DNA of 64,000 bases from positions 1,674,001 through 1,738,000 of the forward strand of contig NC_088939.1 of assembly GCF_033473495.1 (NCBI RefSeq). Reading direction: 5' to 3'. Made by a program: the position numbers and the translations under genes. The notes beneath the pieces are model-generated. The model searched no databases, was not told where the DNA came from, and worked only from the letters and a program-made list of their open reading frames with translations. How positions within the stretch are numbered: the first letter of the stretch is position 1; each line of letters starts with the position of its first letter. Below are positions 21,484-31,882 of this stretch, piece by piece. This DNA is from Cercospora beticola. Lineage: Eukaryota > Ascomycota > Dothideomycetes > Mycosphaerellales > Mycosphaerellaceae.

Positions 21484-22710
21484 TCATGCTTTCCTCTTCA
21501 CCGCATTCGAACGCGTCCATCCAACGACTGAAAGGCCGGTTTCGTCAACAATCACATCGTGCAAGGAGATTTTCTGCTGTCGTCGTGGAGCTGGCTTTTC
21601 CAGTGAACGGCGACGAGCACGGGACTTTTTGTCAACCTGCGAGTGCCTAACGTAGTTCGAGAGCTTGCGCTTTTTGCCGCGGGGCTTCTTGGTTGAATGA
21701 AATCCGAGATGATTTACAGGCCGTTGAGGAGATGGAGACCGTTTCTTCTTCTCTTTCTGTTGCCAGCCCACAAAAGACAGGCCAGCTTCGTCGACGATGG
21801 GTTGCGGGAGGAGAGATGCCTTCCTCGTGTCCGGCGAATCAACTGTCTTGGATTGTGGTGCCCAGCGAACAAATGATAGTCCCGTGTCATCCAGAACAGG
21901 CTGCATCATATGCTGTTGAGCACCAGATTGGCCCAGCTCGCCAGCAGCACCTTTCCGCAAAACATCGATTTGATCTGTATCCTCCACCGCTTCCGCCTCC
22001 GGGGTCTTCGTATCCCTCGGACTGATCTCGCCCGCGTTCCTTTCAAGCCTCTTCCTCTCGCTCCTGATCACCCACCTTTCCTTCCAATCCTCCGGCGAAA
22101 ACTTCCACTCCTCCAAGATCTTCACCTGTCTGTACCAGACTTTCAATTTCACATCGTAGCACCACTCCTGCGTAAAACCTTTCCTGACTTCCCCATGGGC
22201 ACAACCAAGCTTCGAATAATAAGGATCATTATGCGTCTCCCACCACTGCTTCTCTTCCTCGCTCTCGTAGAACTGTGCGGGCATACCATTGCTCACGAAG
22301 TCCCAAGGCGAGTAACGCGGTGGAATGACGCCCGCACATGCGCGGAGATAGGCTTTGTGCATTAGAACGCCGCCTTCCTCGGCCCAGTGAGGTTTCTCCA
22401 GGAGATAGGAGAGCCTAATATCCTTCCATTCAGTATTGCCGGTGGGCGAGAGGAAGTCGATGCCGATCGGTGATAGTTTTGGGACCTTGTTGCGGTGATG
22501 TTGATTGAGGCGTCGGAGATTCTGTTCTGTGAGCGAACGCTTGCGTTTGAGTGTCCAGATACGCGATCCTTCTGGGGTGGTTTCGTGTGTATATTCCTTG
22601 TAGATGCCGGACTCTGCTATCCTGTTGAGAGCTGCAAGTTCTGCCTTGTATACTTGCTCGACAGGCGTCAAGTGTGTTGACACTCTGCTGTGACCTTCTT
22701 GCATCGTCAT
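21484..22710 (-). CDS. Uncharacterised protein with three D-[DE]-x-G-L-S-x-V-x-W motifs
   Basis: Single exon, 408 aa from the ATG at 22710 (ATG 22704 is also possible). I do not recognise the family. The N-terminal 225 residues are rich in Trp, Tyr and charged residues and look folded (for example KPHWAEEGGVLMHKAYLRAC, PPRYSPWDFVSNGMP, QWWETHNDPYYSKLGCAHG). The C-terminal 185 residues are basic and disordered, with nuclear-localisation-like KKPRGKKRK and KKSRARRR. Embedded in them are three copies of a 12-residue motif: VLDDTGLSFVRW (272-283), IVDEAGLSFVGW (305-316) and IVDETGLSVVGW (387-398), the last close to the C terminus. Such repeated short motifs often dock a partner protein. A nuclear role is an inference. 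Confidence 0.65.
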   Translation of the reverse strand: MTMQEGHSRVSTHLTPVEQVYKAELAALNRIAESGIYKEYTHETTPEGSRIWTLKRKRSLTEQNLRRLNQHHRNKVPKLSPIGIDFLSPTGNTEWKDIRLSYLLEKPHWAEEGGVLMHKAYLRACAGVIPPRYSPWDFVSNGMPAQFYESEEEKQWWETHNDPYYSKLGCAHGEVRKGFTQEWCYDVKLKVWYRQVKILEEWKFSPEDWKERWVIRSERKRLERNAGEISPRDTKTPEAEAVEDTDQIDVLRKGAAGELGQSGAQQHMMQPVLDDTGLSFVRWAPQSKTVDSPDTRKASLLPQPIVDEAGLSFVGWQQKEKKKRSPSPQRPVNHLGFHSTKKPRGKKRKLSNYVRHSQVDKKSRARRRSLEKPAPRRQQKISLHDVIVDETGLSVVGWTRSNAVKRKA

Positions 22711-23079
22711 ATTCAATGCAGGCGCTACTTTTTGGAACAGCAGATTATCGTACTCTCGTTTCCGTTGATCCTTGGAGTGATTTGGGCTGTAAGTATATTC
22801 AATGCAGCAAGAAGCTCTTCCAAAGCAGGTGTCGTGCTGAGGCCGACCAGACCAACATTGAAATTGCTAACTCCTGCCATGCGACTGCCACGCGGATTCT
22901 TTTTACGGGATCAAAGAAACGCATGTCTCAGACAAAGGAGCGAAAACTGTCATCAATCCTGATTCCGAGGTCCAAGAGTAAAGGCAGGGTGCACTGCAAG
23001 CACAAAGAATTCGCCGTTGGATGAGACAATGAACCCACAGCTTCAGCCATGCGAGAGACATACTCTGCACTCCTCAAGC
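22711..23079. other. Spacer upstream of the triple-motif gene
   Basis: This 369-bp stretch lies between two minus-strand frames and has no recognised feature. Confidence 0.45.
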
Positions 23080-23787
23080 TTAGAATGTTCTGAAGGCCAC
23101 TGAATTGCTCCTGGACTGCAGAACCAGGTCACACCGCCGAATAGCGTCCGCCGAGCTTGTGATGTCTAATTCATCCCGTAGAGGTTCAACCTCGATTGCA
23201 GCGCCTCGAATTTGAAAGCGACGTAAATCGTTCTGCGACTCGTCGAATAGCTCCATGAGCATCTTCTTGTTCACCGACAGTTTCACAGATTTCACTCGCT
23301 TAACAAACCCGTCGAGCTCTCGTTTTCGTTTTCGATTTTGAGGAAGTGGCGGAAAGTATGGGTTATGCTGGTTCGTCGGTCTGACGCAACAGGTGAGTGC
23401 CGTGACCGTAGGGCTTGGATCAGGCGTCTGCTCCATCGAATCTGCATGCAGAAGCGGGTGCTTGTCTTCCATCAACTCGGTCGTGACGGTGGCCACATGT
23501 TTCTCGGACCGACGTCTAGCGATTGATCCAGCAGAAGGTGTTGCTATCGAGAACTCCTTTTGGGTAATGTTGCAGACAGGCAGACTGTCGGATCTGGATC
23601 GCGGTTTTGCTTTGGGCTTGGCATCCCTACCCTTCGTCTTTGGGAGACGGTTCGTGGCATCGCCCAACGCCTTGATTTGAGTGAAGAGCCGCATTTTGTT
23701 GCAGCTCACATAATCGATTACATTATGGTCGAACATTGGAAGGCAAAGAATATGAGAATATGAAGGCGGTTGCCATCGTGTTGCCAT
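23080..23787 (-). CDS. Possible basic protein, unsupported by a known domain
   Basis: ATG-initiated frame of 235 codons without recognised homology. It is basic, with Arg/Lys clusters (KAKPRSRSDS, QNRKRKRELDGFVKRVKSVK) that could be nuclear signals, and its C-terminal 90 residues have a plausible helical pattern (SVNKKMLMELFDESQNDLRRF, then IEVEPLRDELDI). The first 35 residues look less like coding sequence, so the real start may be M32 or lie in another exon. Antisense frames are shorter. It may be a lineage-specific gene, but chance cannot be excluded. Confidence 0.35.
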   Translation of the reverse strand: MATRWQPPSYSHILCLPMFDHNVIDYVSCNKMRLFTQIKALGDATNRLPKTKGRDAKPKAKPRSRSDSLPVCNITQKEFSIATPSAGSIARRRSEKHVATVTTELMEDKHPLLHADSMEQTPDPSPTVTALTCCVRPTNQHNPYFPPLPQNRKRKRELDGFVKRVKSVKLSVNKKMLMELFDESQNDLRRFQIRGAAIEVEPLRDELDITSSADAIRRCDLVLQSRSNSVAFRTF

Positions 23788-24528
23788 AGTAATATATCAA
23801 GCTGAAGTACGAAGCCCTGTACAGGGATGTCGTGTTGAGGACAAACGCTGCTGGGCTCACCGCTGGGACTGAGCGCGTAGACTTTGCACTTTTCTCCCAA
23901 TTGGGCTCTCGCGTTGCTGCCTCCGCCGACAAGATCGAGACAGCTTTGACGTGGCGCAGCATCACACGCGCTGTATCTTGAAATGGGGTGTGCTTTTGTC
24001 GCGGATGGCGCGTCTCTGCATGCTGGATCTGAGATCTGTACTTACCATTCAGGTGCTAGAGTTTGATGTGCCGCCCGTGACAGCTAACATCAGGCCGTGC
24101 CGATCTATAGCAGCGCTCTTATGCCGCATCGATTTCATAGTGCATCCGCGAAGTCGGATACCTGGCAACATATAGGCCCGCAGTGCAGCGCATACCACAG
24201 CGCCTATCGTCATGGGAAGCAGATCACGCACTGCCAACGTTCCCAATGGAGTCTTGGCGCGCTTGCTGTGGTTGCCCAGAGAGACGAGTTCAGGATATCC
24301 ATGAGTGCTCGCATGAATTGCGCATGAGTGAGCACTTCGTATTGTGTAATAGCAACCCAACCATCTATCGGCACACTGCAAGATCGAGGAATGAGATATC
24401 GGCTCTGTGAAAAGTGTCAAAGCACAAGTTCGACATTGGGAGCAGCGGTGTCGCCATCTTGGCTGTGCAAGAAGCCCAGCCTCATATTGCTGCCCAATAG
24501 GTGGTGGCTTGCCTTGCTCTGCGGTGCT
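23788..24528. other. Spacer between the weak ORF and TRM2
   Basis: A 741-bp stretch. A 123-codon minus-strand frame (24049-24420) and overlapping plus-strand frames are present, none with a domain. Nothing was recognised. Confidence 0.45.
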
Positions 24529-26223
24529 CTATGGCCCGGCCGCTGGTGTTTTCCTGCGCAGGATTGCGACCCCCTCAACGTGGCTGGTCTGAGGAAAGAA
24601 GTCGAATCCCCGCAGACTCTCGATCTCATATATTCCCTCGTGCTTGGGCTGATCCCCGTCGCCTGGCAGGCCCCCGACCAACCACCCAACGTCTCTGGCT
24701 TGCGTATGCACGTTGCAAGATACATAGCACACTCGTGCAGGAGCATACTTCAGTAATTGGCTGATGAAGCCTTCATCACAACCCTTTCTCGAGGGGTCGA
24801 TCACGACAACGGTCTCGTCCGGAGGGAACTTCTTTGTATCGAGCGACTCGAACAACTTGTTTGCATCTGCTGCGATGAAGTGCGTCGCATCTTCTGGCAG
24901 ATTGTTCAATTTCGCATTCTTGCTAGCGAATTCGACAGATTGTGCAGACACGTCAATGCCAATGCTCTGCTTGAACATGCGGGACAGATTGATGGTGAAG
25001 AAGCCCGAACCACAATACGCGTCCACCATGTGTTTTATCCTGGGCTTGCCGCCTGTGTCGCCATTCGAATTTGCATCCGCAGCCCCATCCATCGTCGATC
25101 CGAGAATGTTGTCGCGTATGTATTGCGTGACAACAGGCAGAATCGAATTGTTGTTTTGGAAGAATGCGCCTGCGGGATTATCGAAGCGGAAGTCGTCCAC
25201 GTACTCTGTCGACGTGGCTTTGTGATCGGTGATGCAGATCTTGCGATGCACATATTGTCCGCGGTCCTCTACGACTTCGTCTTCGCCGTCGGCGCTGACT
25301 TCAAGCTTATCCTCTTTCTTCTCTTCTCTCGTCGTGCTCTCACGTAGGAGCAAGGTCGCCCCCTTCTGATATTTGTTGATCTCTGCAGCGACACGCACTC
25401 GTTCCCTCTTCATGCCCTTCCGTACGGCCTCTGTTCCAATCGGGCAGTCTTCAATGTCCATCGTCTTCCTCGTGCCCTTCAACATATATCCAATCGCTGG
25501 GACTCCCGGCCACGTTACCGGTTTGCCATGTCTCTTATCTCTTCTCCCACCAGGAGGCCCATCAAAGTGTGGCGTGAGTTTGGTGCGATAGCCGTATTGC
25601 AGTGGTGAGCCGATCGTGTCGCCAACTGCTGGTACTGCGGACGTAGGGAGGTTCGAGAAGTTGCGGAATGCTTTTTCGACGATGGTCTTTTTGTGCGCAA
25701 GTTGAGCTTCGTATGGCATGTGCTGAAACTGACAGCCTGAGCATTGTGTGAAGTAAGGACATTGCGGTTCTGCAGTGCTGGACGGCCCTTTGGAAACACG
25801 CTTGACGAAATCTGCAAGTGAATACGACTCGTCGGAAAAATTCTTGTACACTCTTGCGGTGACAACATCACCAGGCGCAGAGAATGGGACAACATATACT
25901 TGACCATCTTTTTCTGCCAACCCATCGCCGGTGGACGAGAGCTCTTTGATAGTGACGTCTATCTCGGTGCGCTCCTCAGGCTGTGGTCTAGCAGTTTCGT
26001 CGGTCTGTTCGGAGATGTCAACGTCCTTGAGCAGATTCCTCACGTCGGCCAGCAGCACTTCTTCATTGGACCCCTCGGCGACTGTGCTCGTCTTTTGCTT
26101 CTTGTTCTTCTTGAAGTGCCGCTTGCCTTCGTTGAAAGTTCGCTTCTGGGCCATGGCTGATGCGACTGGAGGAGTGATTCTGGTCAATGGCGCGTAGAAG
26201 ATGCAGCGACGGAGCGCGAACAT
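24529..26223 (-). CDS. TRM2: tRNA (uracil-5-)-methyltransferase Trm2
   Basis: Single exon. From the ATG at 26223 it gives 564 aa; an in-frame ATG at 26298 would add 25. Trm2 makes m5U54 in the T-loop of tRNA using SAM. Order: an N-terminal stretch that could be a mitochondrial presequence (MFALRRCIFYAPLTR), a Lys-rich linker (KRHFKKNKKQK), a TRAM domain (IKELSSTGDGLAEKDGQVYVVPF), a Cys cluster CPYFTQCSGCQFQH as in RumA-like enzymes that bind an iron-sulfur cluster, the SAM site DAYCGSGFFTINLS, the DPSRKGCDEGF motif, and YVSCNVHTQARD with the catalytic Cys. The C-terminal FDFFPQTSHVEGVAIL carries the family's Glu. A choice of starts could yield mitochondrial and nuclear/cytosolic forms. Confidence 0.92.
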   Translation of the reverse strand: MFALRRCIFYAPLTRITPPVASAMAQKRTFNEGKRHFKKNKKQKTSTVAEGSNEEVLLADVRNLLKDVDISEQTDETARPQPEERTEIDVTIKELSSTGDGLAEKDGQVYVVPFSAPGDVVTARVYKNFSDESYSLADFVKRVSKGPSSTAEPQCPYFTQCSGCQFQHMPYEAQLAHKKTIVEKAFRNFSNLPTSAVPAVGDTIGSPLQYGYRTKLTPHFDGPPGGRRDKRHGKPVTWPGVPAIGYMLKGTRKTMDIEDCPIGTEAVRKGMKRERVRVAAEINKYQKGATLLLRESTTREEKKEDKLEVSADGEDEVVEDRGQYVHRKICITDHKATSTEYVDDFRFDNPAGAFFQNNNSILPVVTQYIRDNILGSTMDGAADANSNGDTGGKPRIKHMVDAYCGSGFFTINLSRMFKQSIGIDVSAQSVEFASKNAKLNNLPEDATHFIAADANKLFESLDTKKFPPDETVVVIDPSRKGCDEGFISQLLKYAPARVCYVSCNVHTQARDVGWLVGGLPGDGDQPKHEGIYEIESLRGFDFFPQTSHVEGVAILRRKTPAAGP

Positions 26224-26298
26224 CGAGGTGCATGTGAAAGACAAGCTCCTCGACTTTTTGCGACTCAAGTTGCATAATCTAGCTACCTCTTCTTTCAT

Positions 26299-28514
26299 TG
26301 GTTCACGCACAGATGACGCTAACTGCTTGTCAAAGTGAGACCCGAGCTGGGCGAGAGCCCTTGCTGTCAAATCCACATGGCCATCCTTTGACAGGCGAAC
26401 ATCAACAGATCTACTACACTTTGCTCAACAGCATATCAATACATGCTCGCAGATTCTGAGACCTGACTGCCCGCGAGACTCACCTGACATAAAGCGAGAC
26501 GCCCTGCCATTGCCACTGAGCAGCTCTCCCGACGATGCTGAGTGCAGGACGAGCCACGAGAATGCTGGAGCAACGCTCGTTGCGCTATAACAATATCAGG
26601 AGTCTGCTATACCACAATGACATATCCACCTCACATGCTGTCGCAAAAGCTATCGCCCAAGCAACATATAAGTCGGGTACCTGAAACGACCTACGTCCTC
26701 GGTGCACTAGTTACGGGCGGCATCAGCAACCTTGCCGCCTCATGAAGCTGCCCTGTCACTGTAGCAGCATTCGAGAAGCCTATCGAACGTGCAGTTCAAC
26801 CTAGAACACCTTCTCTCTTCATCACTCACAAAGACGTCATGCAGCTGCCTCAGCTGTCAGCAAAGATGACTGCTCTACTGTATGCAGCAGCACCATAAGC
26901 AAGGGTAGCTCGTTCTAGCCTGCACGACATTGAAGCAGGCCGGCAAAAACTGCCATGTGTCAAGCAATTGTGAAGTGAGGTGCATGCTTGATGTGACGGA
27001 TCTCTTCAGCACCCATCTCCCGTCACTTCCTATCACACCTATGACGAGACCGTACCTTGAGGTGTGGCGGTGTCGTCAACTCGAGATGACGAAGCAACCC
27101 CAACTTTGCGTGTGCGTTCATTCGTGTTTGTGGACGCCTCCACCAAAAGTAGCGTGCTGAGGTGGATGCCTGCGGCATGACGACAGAGCAGTAAAGAGGT
27201 ATTCTTTCCATGCCGCGGCCTTCCTGCGCCTCAAGCACAGTTCGTGTACAGTAATAAATAAGTGTTCAAATTAATGAATAAAGAGGTTGCCTGAAAAGCC
27301 GCGCCATGCCACCGGTAAGTGGCGTAGTCACGAAGAAAGCACAGCAAAGTACTCGCTTCGTTATTCGTCAATAGGTTGTGAAACGGTGGGCGAGTGCCTT
27401 GATTCTGTGAACTTTCTCTCATGCAGGGTCGAGGTGTGGAGGATCAGAGGGGTTCAATCTTCAAATGAGACAGTTGACGCAGGAGCGACGCGTAACGCGA
27501 CGTGAAGATGTGTGTGACGAGAGTTTCAGGAACAAGGACATGTATGATCTGCGGCGCTGTGGGGAAGATGAGCACGAAGGTCGACGCGTGCGACAATGAG
27601 TTGTGAAGCCGGAGAGAGGATGGATGCGTTGGCAAGGAAGTTATGCTGGTGCAAAGTGGTGGGCGAAAGGTGGGCGAAAGGTGGTCATAGAAATTGATCA
27701 ATTCGGGGTATCTTCGACATTCTACATTACTGGTTTCTACTGAGCACCCTGGCTCATTGTGTTAAAGGTACTTGTATACTTCTTCAATAACGATCGTCCA
27801 CACCTCATCGACTGCCCCGTGGGGTCCGCCCACCCGGCTGCACATCGTGCATTTCGCCCGCCGACATGTAAGCGGTCGCGAAGCTGCACCGGCATACCGC
27901 GGCCTGGAAGCTCCAGAGGCCCGATGACTTCCCGAGTGTTGTAGCACGTGAGTAGAGAGCTTTGTACATCGGCTGACCCTCCCAGTGCAATTTCGTGTTC
28001 CGTTCTTGGAACTCCTACCCCGGATTGGGTTTGAATTTCCCGTAAAGCATCAACAACCAGATCGCCCGATGGTGGAAGTCGGATAGGTGGAAGCAGTCGA
28101 AACCTTGACCTCGTCACGCGACCTTCCAGTAGTGAGTAGGAAGGTGGATTCGTGAGATGTCATCGGTGATGGTCGACGCGTATTATGTGAGAATCGAACA
28201 ACGCGCAGTAAGATCTTGTACTGTACAAGCAATGCCGATGTTGTAGAGTGGTGTATCCAGGATGAGCTCGTAGCTCATTAAATGGTCTGCACGCGATTGC
28301 GTTAAGATGCCTGAAGGGTGATCATCGGCCATTTGTTGAAGGTATGAGCCCGGGCGTCTGATCCGCATAGTGACCGCAAGATTCGACTTTGGGGTTCGAT
28401 GCGCTCAGAAAACGGGCTGATTATGTTCGCTCAAAGGCATTTTGGTTGCGAAGGTGATAGTGTGTTGCAGTCATGGTCCTCGAAAATTCGTCCATATCGT
28501 TCCAGGCGCGGGCT
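26299..28514. other. Gene-poor stretch upstream of TRM2
   Basis: About 2.2 kb without a supportable gene. Frames are short, overlap on both strands, and show no domain or fungal intron pattern. A small tandem repeat of GTGGGCGAAAG (two copies) is at 27659-27680. No tRNA-like T-loop box, transposase signature or terminal repeat was found by eye. Confidence 0.45.
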
Positions 28515-28757
28515 TCATTTCTTGTTCATCATTGAGAATCGTCGAAAGCCCTTTTTGACGGGATCCATAGGGAGGTTATATGACGATGTCGTTGGCGACG
28601 AGCCTGAGCTAGACTTGTCGCTCGAAGAACTCGTTATGCTGCCTCGCGATTCGGATCGTTGCCTTGTCTCGGCGAGGACATCGTCCAAGTTGACGTTGTC
28701 GGCGGAGTATGGAGTAGTATTCGTGTCGAGAATCTCAGTGAACTTTGAGCCTGCCAT
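28515..28757 (-). CDS. Small Ser-rich protein, conserved-looking
   Basis: Single exon of 80 aa with an ATG start. The N-terminal segment MAGSKFTEILDT ... NVNLDDVLAETRQR followed by a run of Ser, Thr and Gly and a short basic end (KKGFRRFSMMNKK) resembles a class of small uncharacterised proteins I associate with filamentous ascomycetes, in which an acidic-Leu patch and LAE-R-RS sequence precede a Ser/Pro-rich stretch and a RRFS-like end. RRFS is a possible basophilic kinase site. No membrane or signal segment. The isolated position in a gene-poor stretch is compatible with a stress or developmental gene, but function is unknown. Confidence 0.6.
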   Translation of the reverse strand: MAGSKFTEILDTNTTPYSADNVNLDDVLAETRQRSESRGSITSSSSDKSSSGSSPTTSSYNLPMDPVKKGFRRFSMMNKK

Positions 28758-31700
28758 TGTCGAATAGTCGATTACAATGCAGGCGGTAGCGAGTGGTGCT
28801 GCAGTAGATAGTGGAAGCAGAGAAACGGATGCAAGATCTCACGAGTATGAAACGGGGCGCCATTCGGAGCAGGCACACGATATATGCGCAGATCCCAAAC
28901 AGACCCTCGCGAACTAGGCTTCGCACAAGTGCCACACCAACGACGGGGTCACCTGCATTGTGCCACAGACCATGTGTTGAAAGAAGGGTCCTCTGGCTCT
29001 GCCGCGAAAAGCACAGTCCCACCGCCCGCTCCCCTGCCCGCAGCAGCCACTTTAGACTTTCTTATCGTTCATGTGCCGGATCTGGTGGGACAAGACCGAG
29101 TCGGAGTCATGGGCGAGACTCAGGCTGCGAAAGCAAAATCCGCATGAGCCGTGTGGACGCGTTGCTCCTAAGCGCATCGGGATGGCAGAGAGCGACTCGC
29201 CGACCACGGAGTCCGAGGATGGACAGCAGTCGTTATTGAAACAGCTGTGCGGCAGACTGGAATGACGCGCCGGGCGTCTTCGCTGCTGTCAGGTGTGTGA
29301 TGGCGCATGCTGGCGGAGTCTCTGCGCAGATCGCCGGGGTGTTGCGGTCTGCGTGGCTCCCACCAGCACATCCTGGCCTGCGTCGACAGCAATGACGACG
29401 GTGCGGAAGGGCAAGACAAGAGCGCGGCGTTGTGGCTTTGCCCGCATCCTGCGACCTCCTCATTCCCAAAGTTGTGCCTGCCTGCGAATCGACGGTACGC
29501 TCGTGACAAGTCACCAGATGTTCGTGCCGAGAACGTGTTTCGCATGCAGCAAAATCAATACGCACCTGGAATTTCACGCGAGGCGTTCTGGAACACGTCC
29601 GCGCTTGGGCCAAATTGCTGGATCTTGCATGAATCTTGGTATTGGTTGAAAACGAGACATAGACTAGCAACTACCCCGAAGCGTTGGAACATAACAGATC
29701 TGCTTCTTCACACTTCTGTTCTAGAACTCCAGCGGCATGTTTGGAGATATTCAAGAATGCAGATCAACTCCGTTCCCGTCCACTCGTGGCCCAAAACGAT
29801 ATCTGGTTCTGGTAGACGGAGCATTTCGCGACGACATGCGTGGTGCGTTCCTTGGCTCCGGTTCTCGGTCTGCAGTGGAAGCACACGTACGCAGTGGTGG
29901 CAAAAAGCGAAGCGAGCAGGCGGACTTGACAACTAGATGACATACTATCGAAACGTTCTGCAGCCATGCCGAACTGCTACGGCGGTGGACGCAGCAGCGA
30001 TGAAATGTCGTACACAAGCACAGCTGCCACAGCACAAGGTGAGTCCTTCTGCTCCACAAGCAGTGGAGAAATCATCCTGCTGTACAAATTTAGACACAAC
30101 TCGGTCGCTGCTCCACGAGGCAATGCTCTGCGAAGGATGATGGATTCCTCACAAGCCTGCCAACACAACATGATGTCTCAGTGACACCCAAGCATAGTCA
30201 TACATTTCATCGCAAAGTCCAAGGCGCAGCACCAGATTTTGCTCAACGTGTGTGCCGCCGAGTGCGTGGCGTTTTGGCTGTCGCTGGCGCTGTCAACCAA
30301 GCGCCGCATCTGTACAGCGTGCGCGTGGCTCTCCGTCCCTCGAATGCCGCTGCCGCCTGATAGGGTGGCAGGCTGACATAGAACGAGCTGATCTGTAGCA
30401 CTACTCCGAACTGCGTCTCCGAACAGCTGCGACCGCTGGCAAGCTTGCTGTGCTTGATTCTGGGACTGCTCTGCCTGACTTGCGCCGTCGTGATCACCAA
30501 ATCACCTCGGTCTGCATACTGTTCAATACTGCGGCTCACGTGCAGCAGCAAAAGCCACCATCGCTCACCGCATCGTCCTCCGTGGCCGAACCAGAGGAAC
30601 ACCGTTGGTGCGCGCGTGTCAAGCTACCAGTCGTGTCAGTAAAACGCGGCTCGTAGCCGCACGCCATGCGCATGAACAACTAGCGGTTCTCTTCGGTTCC
30701 AAATCCAAGAACGAAACTTCTGCTAAGCTACTGCAGGTGCTCGCACGAATATGCTTAGCCTCTATACAGATCATGGAACATCTTGCCAGTAACGGTCAAG
30801 TTCGAACTGCACGAAGCATTCTCCAATCAAAGTCTATCTGCGCATGCCTGATTGAGCAACATATACATTTCCCTCGCTACATGACTCAACCTCCTTACCC
30901 CAGGCTTGATGTCCACAATTGCTAGGTTGAAAGTCCGCCGTAAATGGACTGTACCGCAGCCACGATGTAGCTTGCGCTATCTGAAAGCAGGAACAAGATC
31001 CACTTCGTTCTTTGACTACCTTCGTCAGGGAGATGCCGGATTGGCATTGCGAGCAGGGGACGACGCTCCATCGCTTGAGTACAACAGCACCGCAATCTGC
31101 TCGGCACAGGCGTTGCAAATGTGTAGCGGACTTATTTTTGCAGCAGCCTGTTCAGCGAACGTCAACGCGTATGCTCCCTTCATCGATGAAAGTCTTCTGT
31201 CTACGCAACTTCAACAACGTGAGCTAGCTGATGAAGCATCGGCACCGTTTTGATATTTCCACTCAAACACATGGCTCATCTTGAAGCTGCGTAAGTGTTA
31301 GAAAAGCCAGCCGGATGATGCAAGCATTGTATGTGACTGTGCATGGTTTCTGTGACGCGAGACGGCGAACCCTTTGTTAGCTTCAACTGTGAGTCTGACC
31401 GACAATTTCCAACTCATCTGCTCCTAGCAGAGGGGACAGATGGAGTTGCTCATGTCTCTAGAATATGGCCCCGAAACGGTGACCTCAATGTTCCAACAAT
31501 GTTGGTTGGCAGTGCTGTTTTGTGCTAACTTAGCGATTTGCCCTTCGAGGCGGCCTTAGGGTAAGTCGATGCTCAACACCATAGTGATGTCGGCATCGCT
31601 ATTAATCCGAATGGGACCAGCACGCGGCGCAGGAAGTATTGCGATGAGAAGTAGCATCGGTAACGACCATGCGATGATGTTGTTGTCAGCTTCAATGTTG

Positions 31701-31882
31701 ATGGGAAGGAGCAAGCTGGGCCGAGGCACGAAGTTCAACAAGCGAGCAACAACCTCGCTCCACTTCCGGAGCTGATGGACATCACCTCGACACGTTCATA
31801 ACAACATCTGCCACTGATTGCATTGTGATATTTCGAAAAGCCAACCGATACCGTAGAAAGAGCAATCTCGGATCAACAGAAC
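28758..31882. other. Gene-poor stretch between the small Ser-rich gene and the SDR
   Basis: About 3.1 kb. The longest frame is 209 codons (29307-29936, plus), rich in Trp, Cys, Arg and Ser, with no domain. Antisense frames overlap it, which is typical of non-coding DNA. No repeats with clear boundaries, tRNA or transposase motifs were recognised. A decayed element cannot be excluded by eye. Confidence 0.45.

Noticed and set aside
24049..24420. 123-codon minus frame upstream of the TRM2 stop
   Set aside because: No domain and multiple overlapping frames on both strands.
29307..29936. 209-codon plus-strand frame
   Set aside because: No domain, odd composition rich in Trp, Cys and Arg, and overlapped by frames in other phases and on the other strand; typical of non-coding DNA.
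30780..30810. TTCGAA box resembling a tRNA T-loop
   Set aside because: No matching A box or cloverleaf arms around it.
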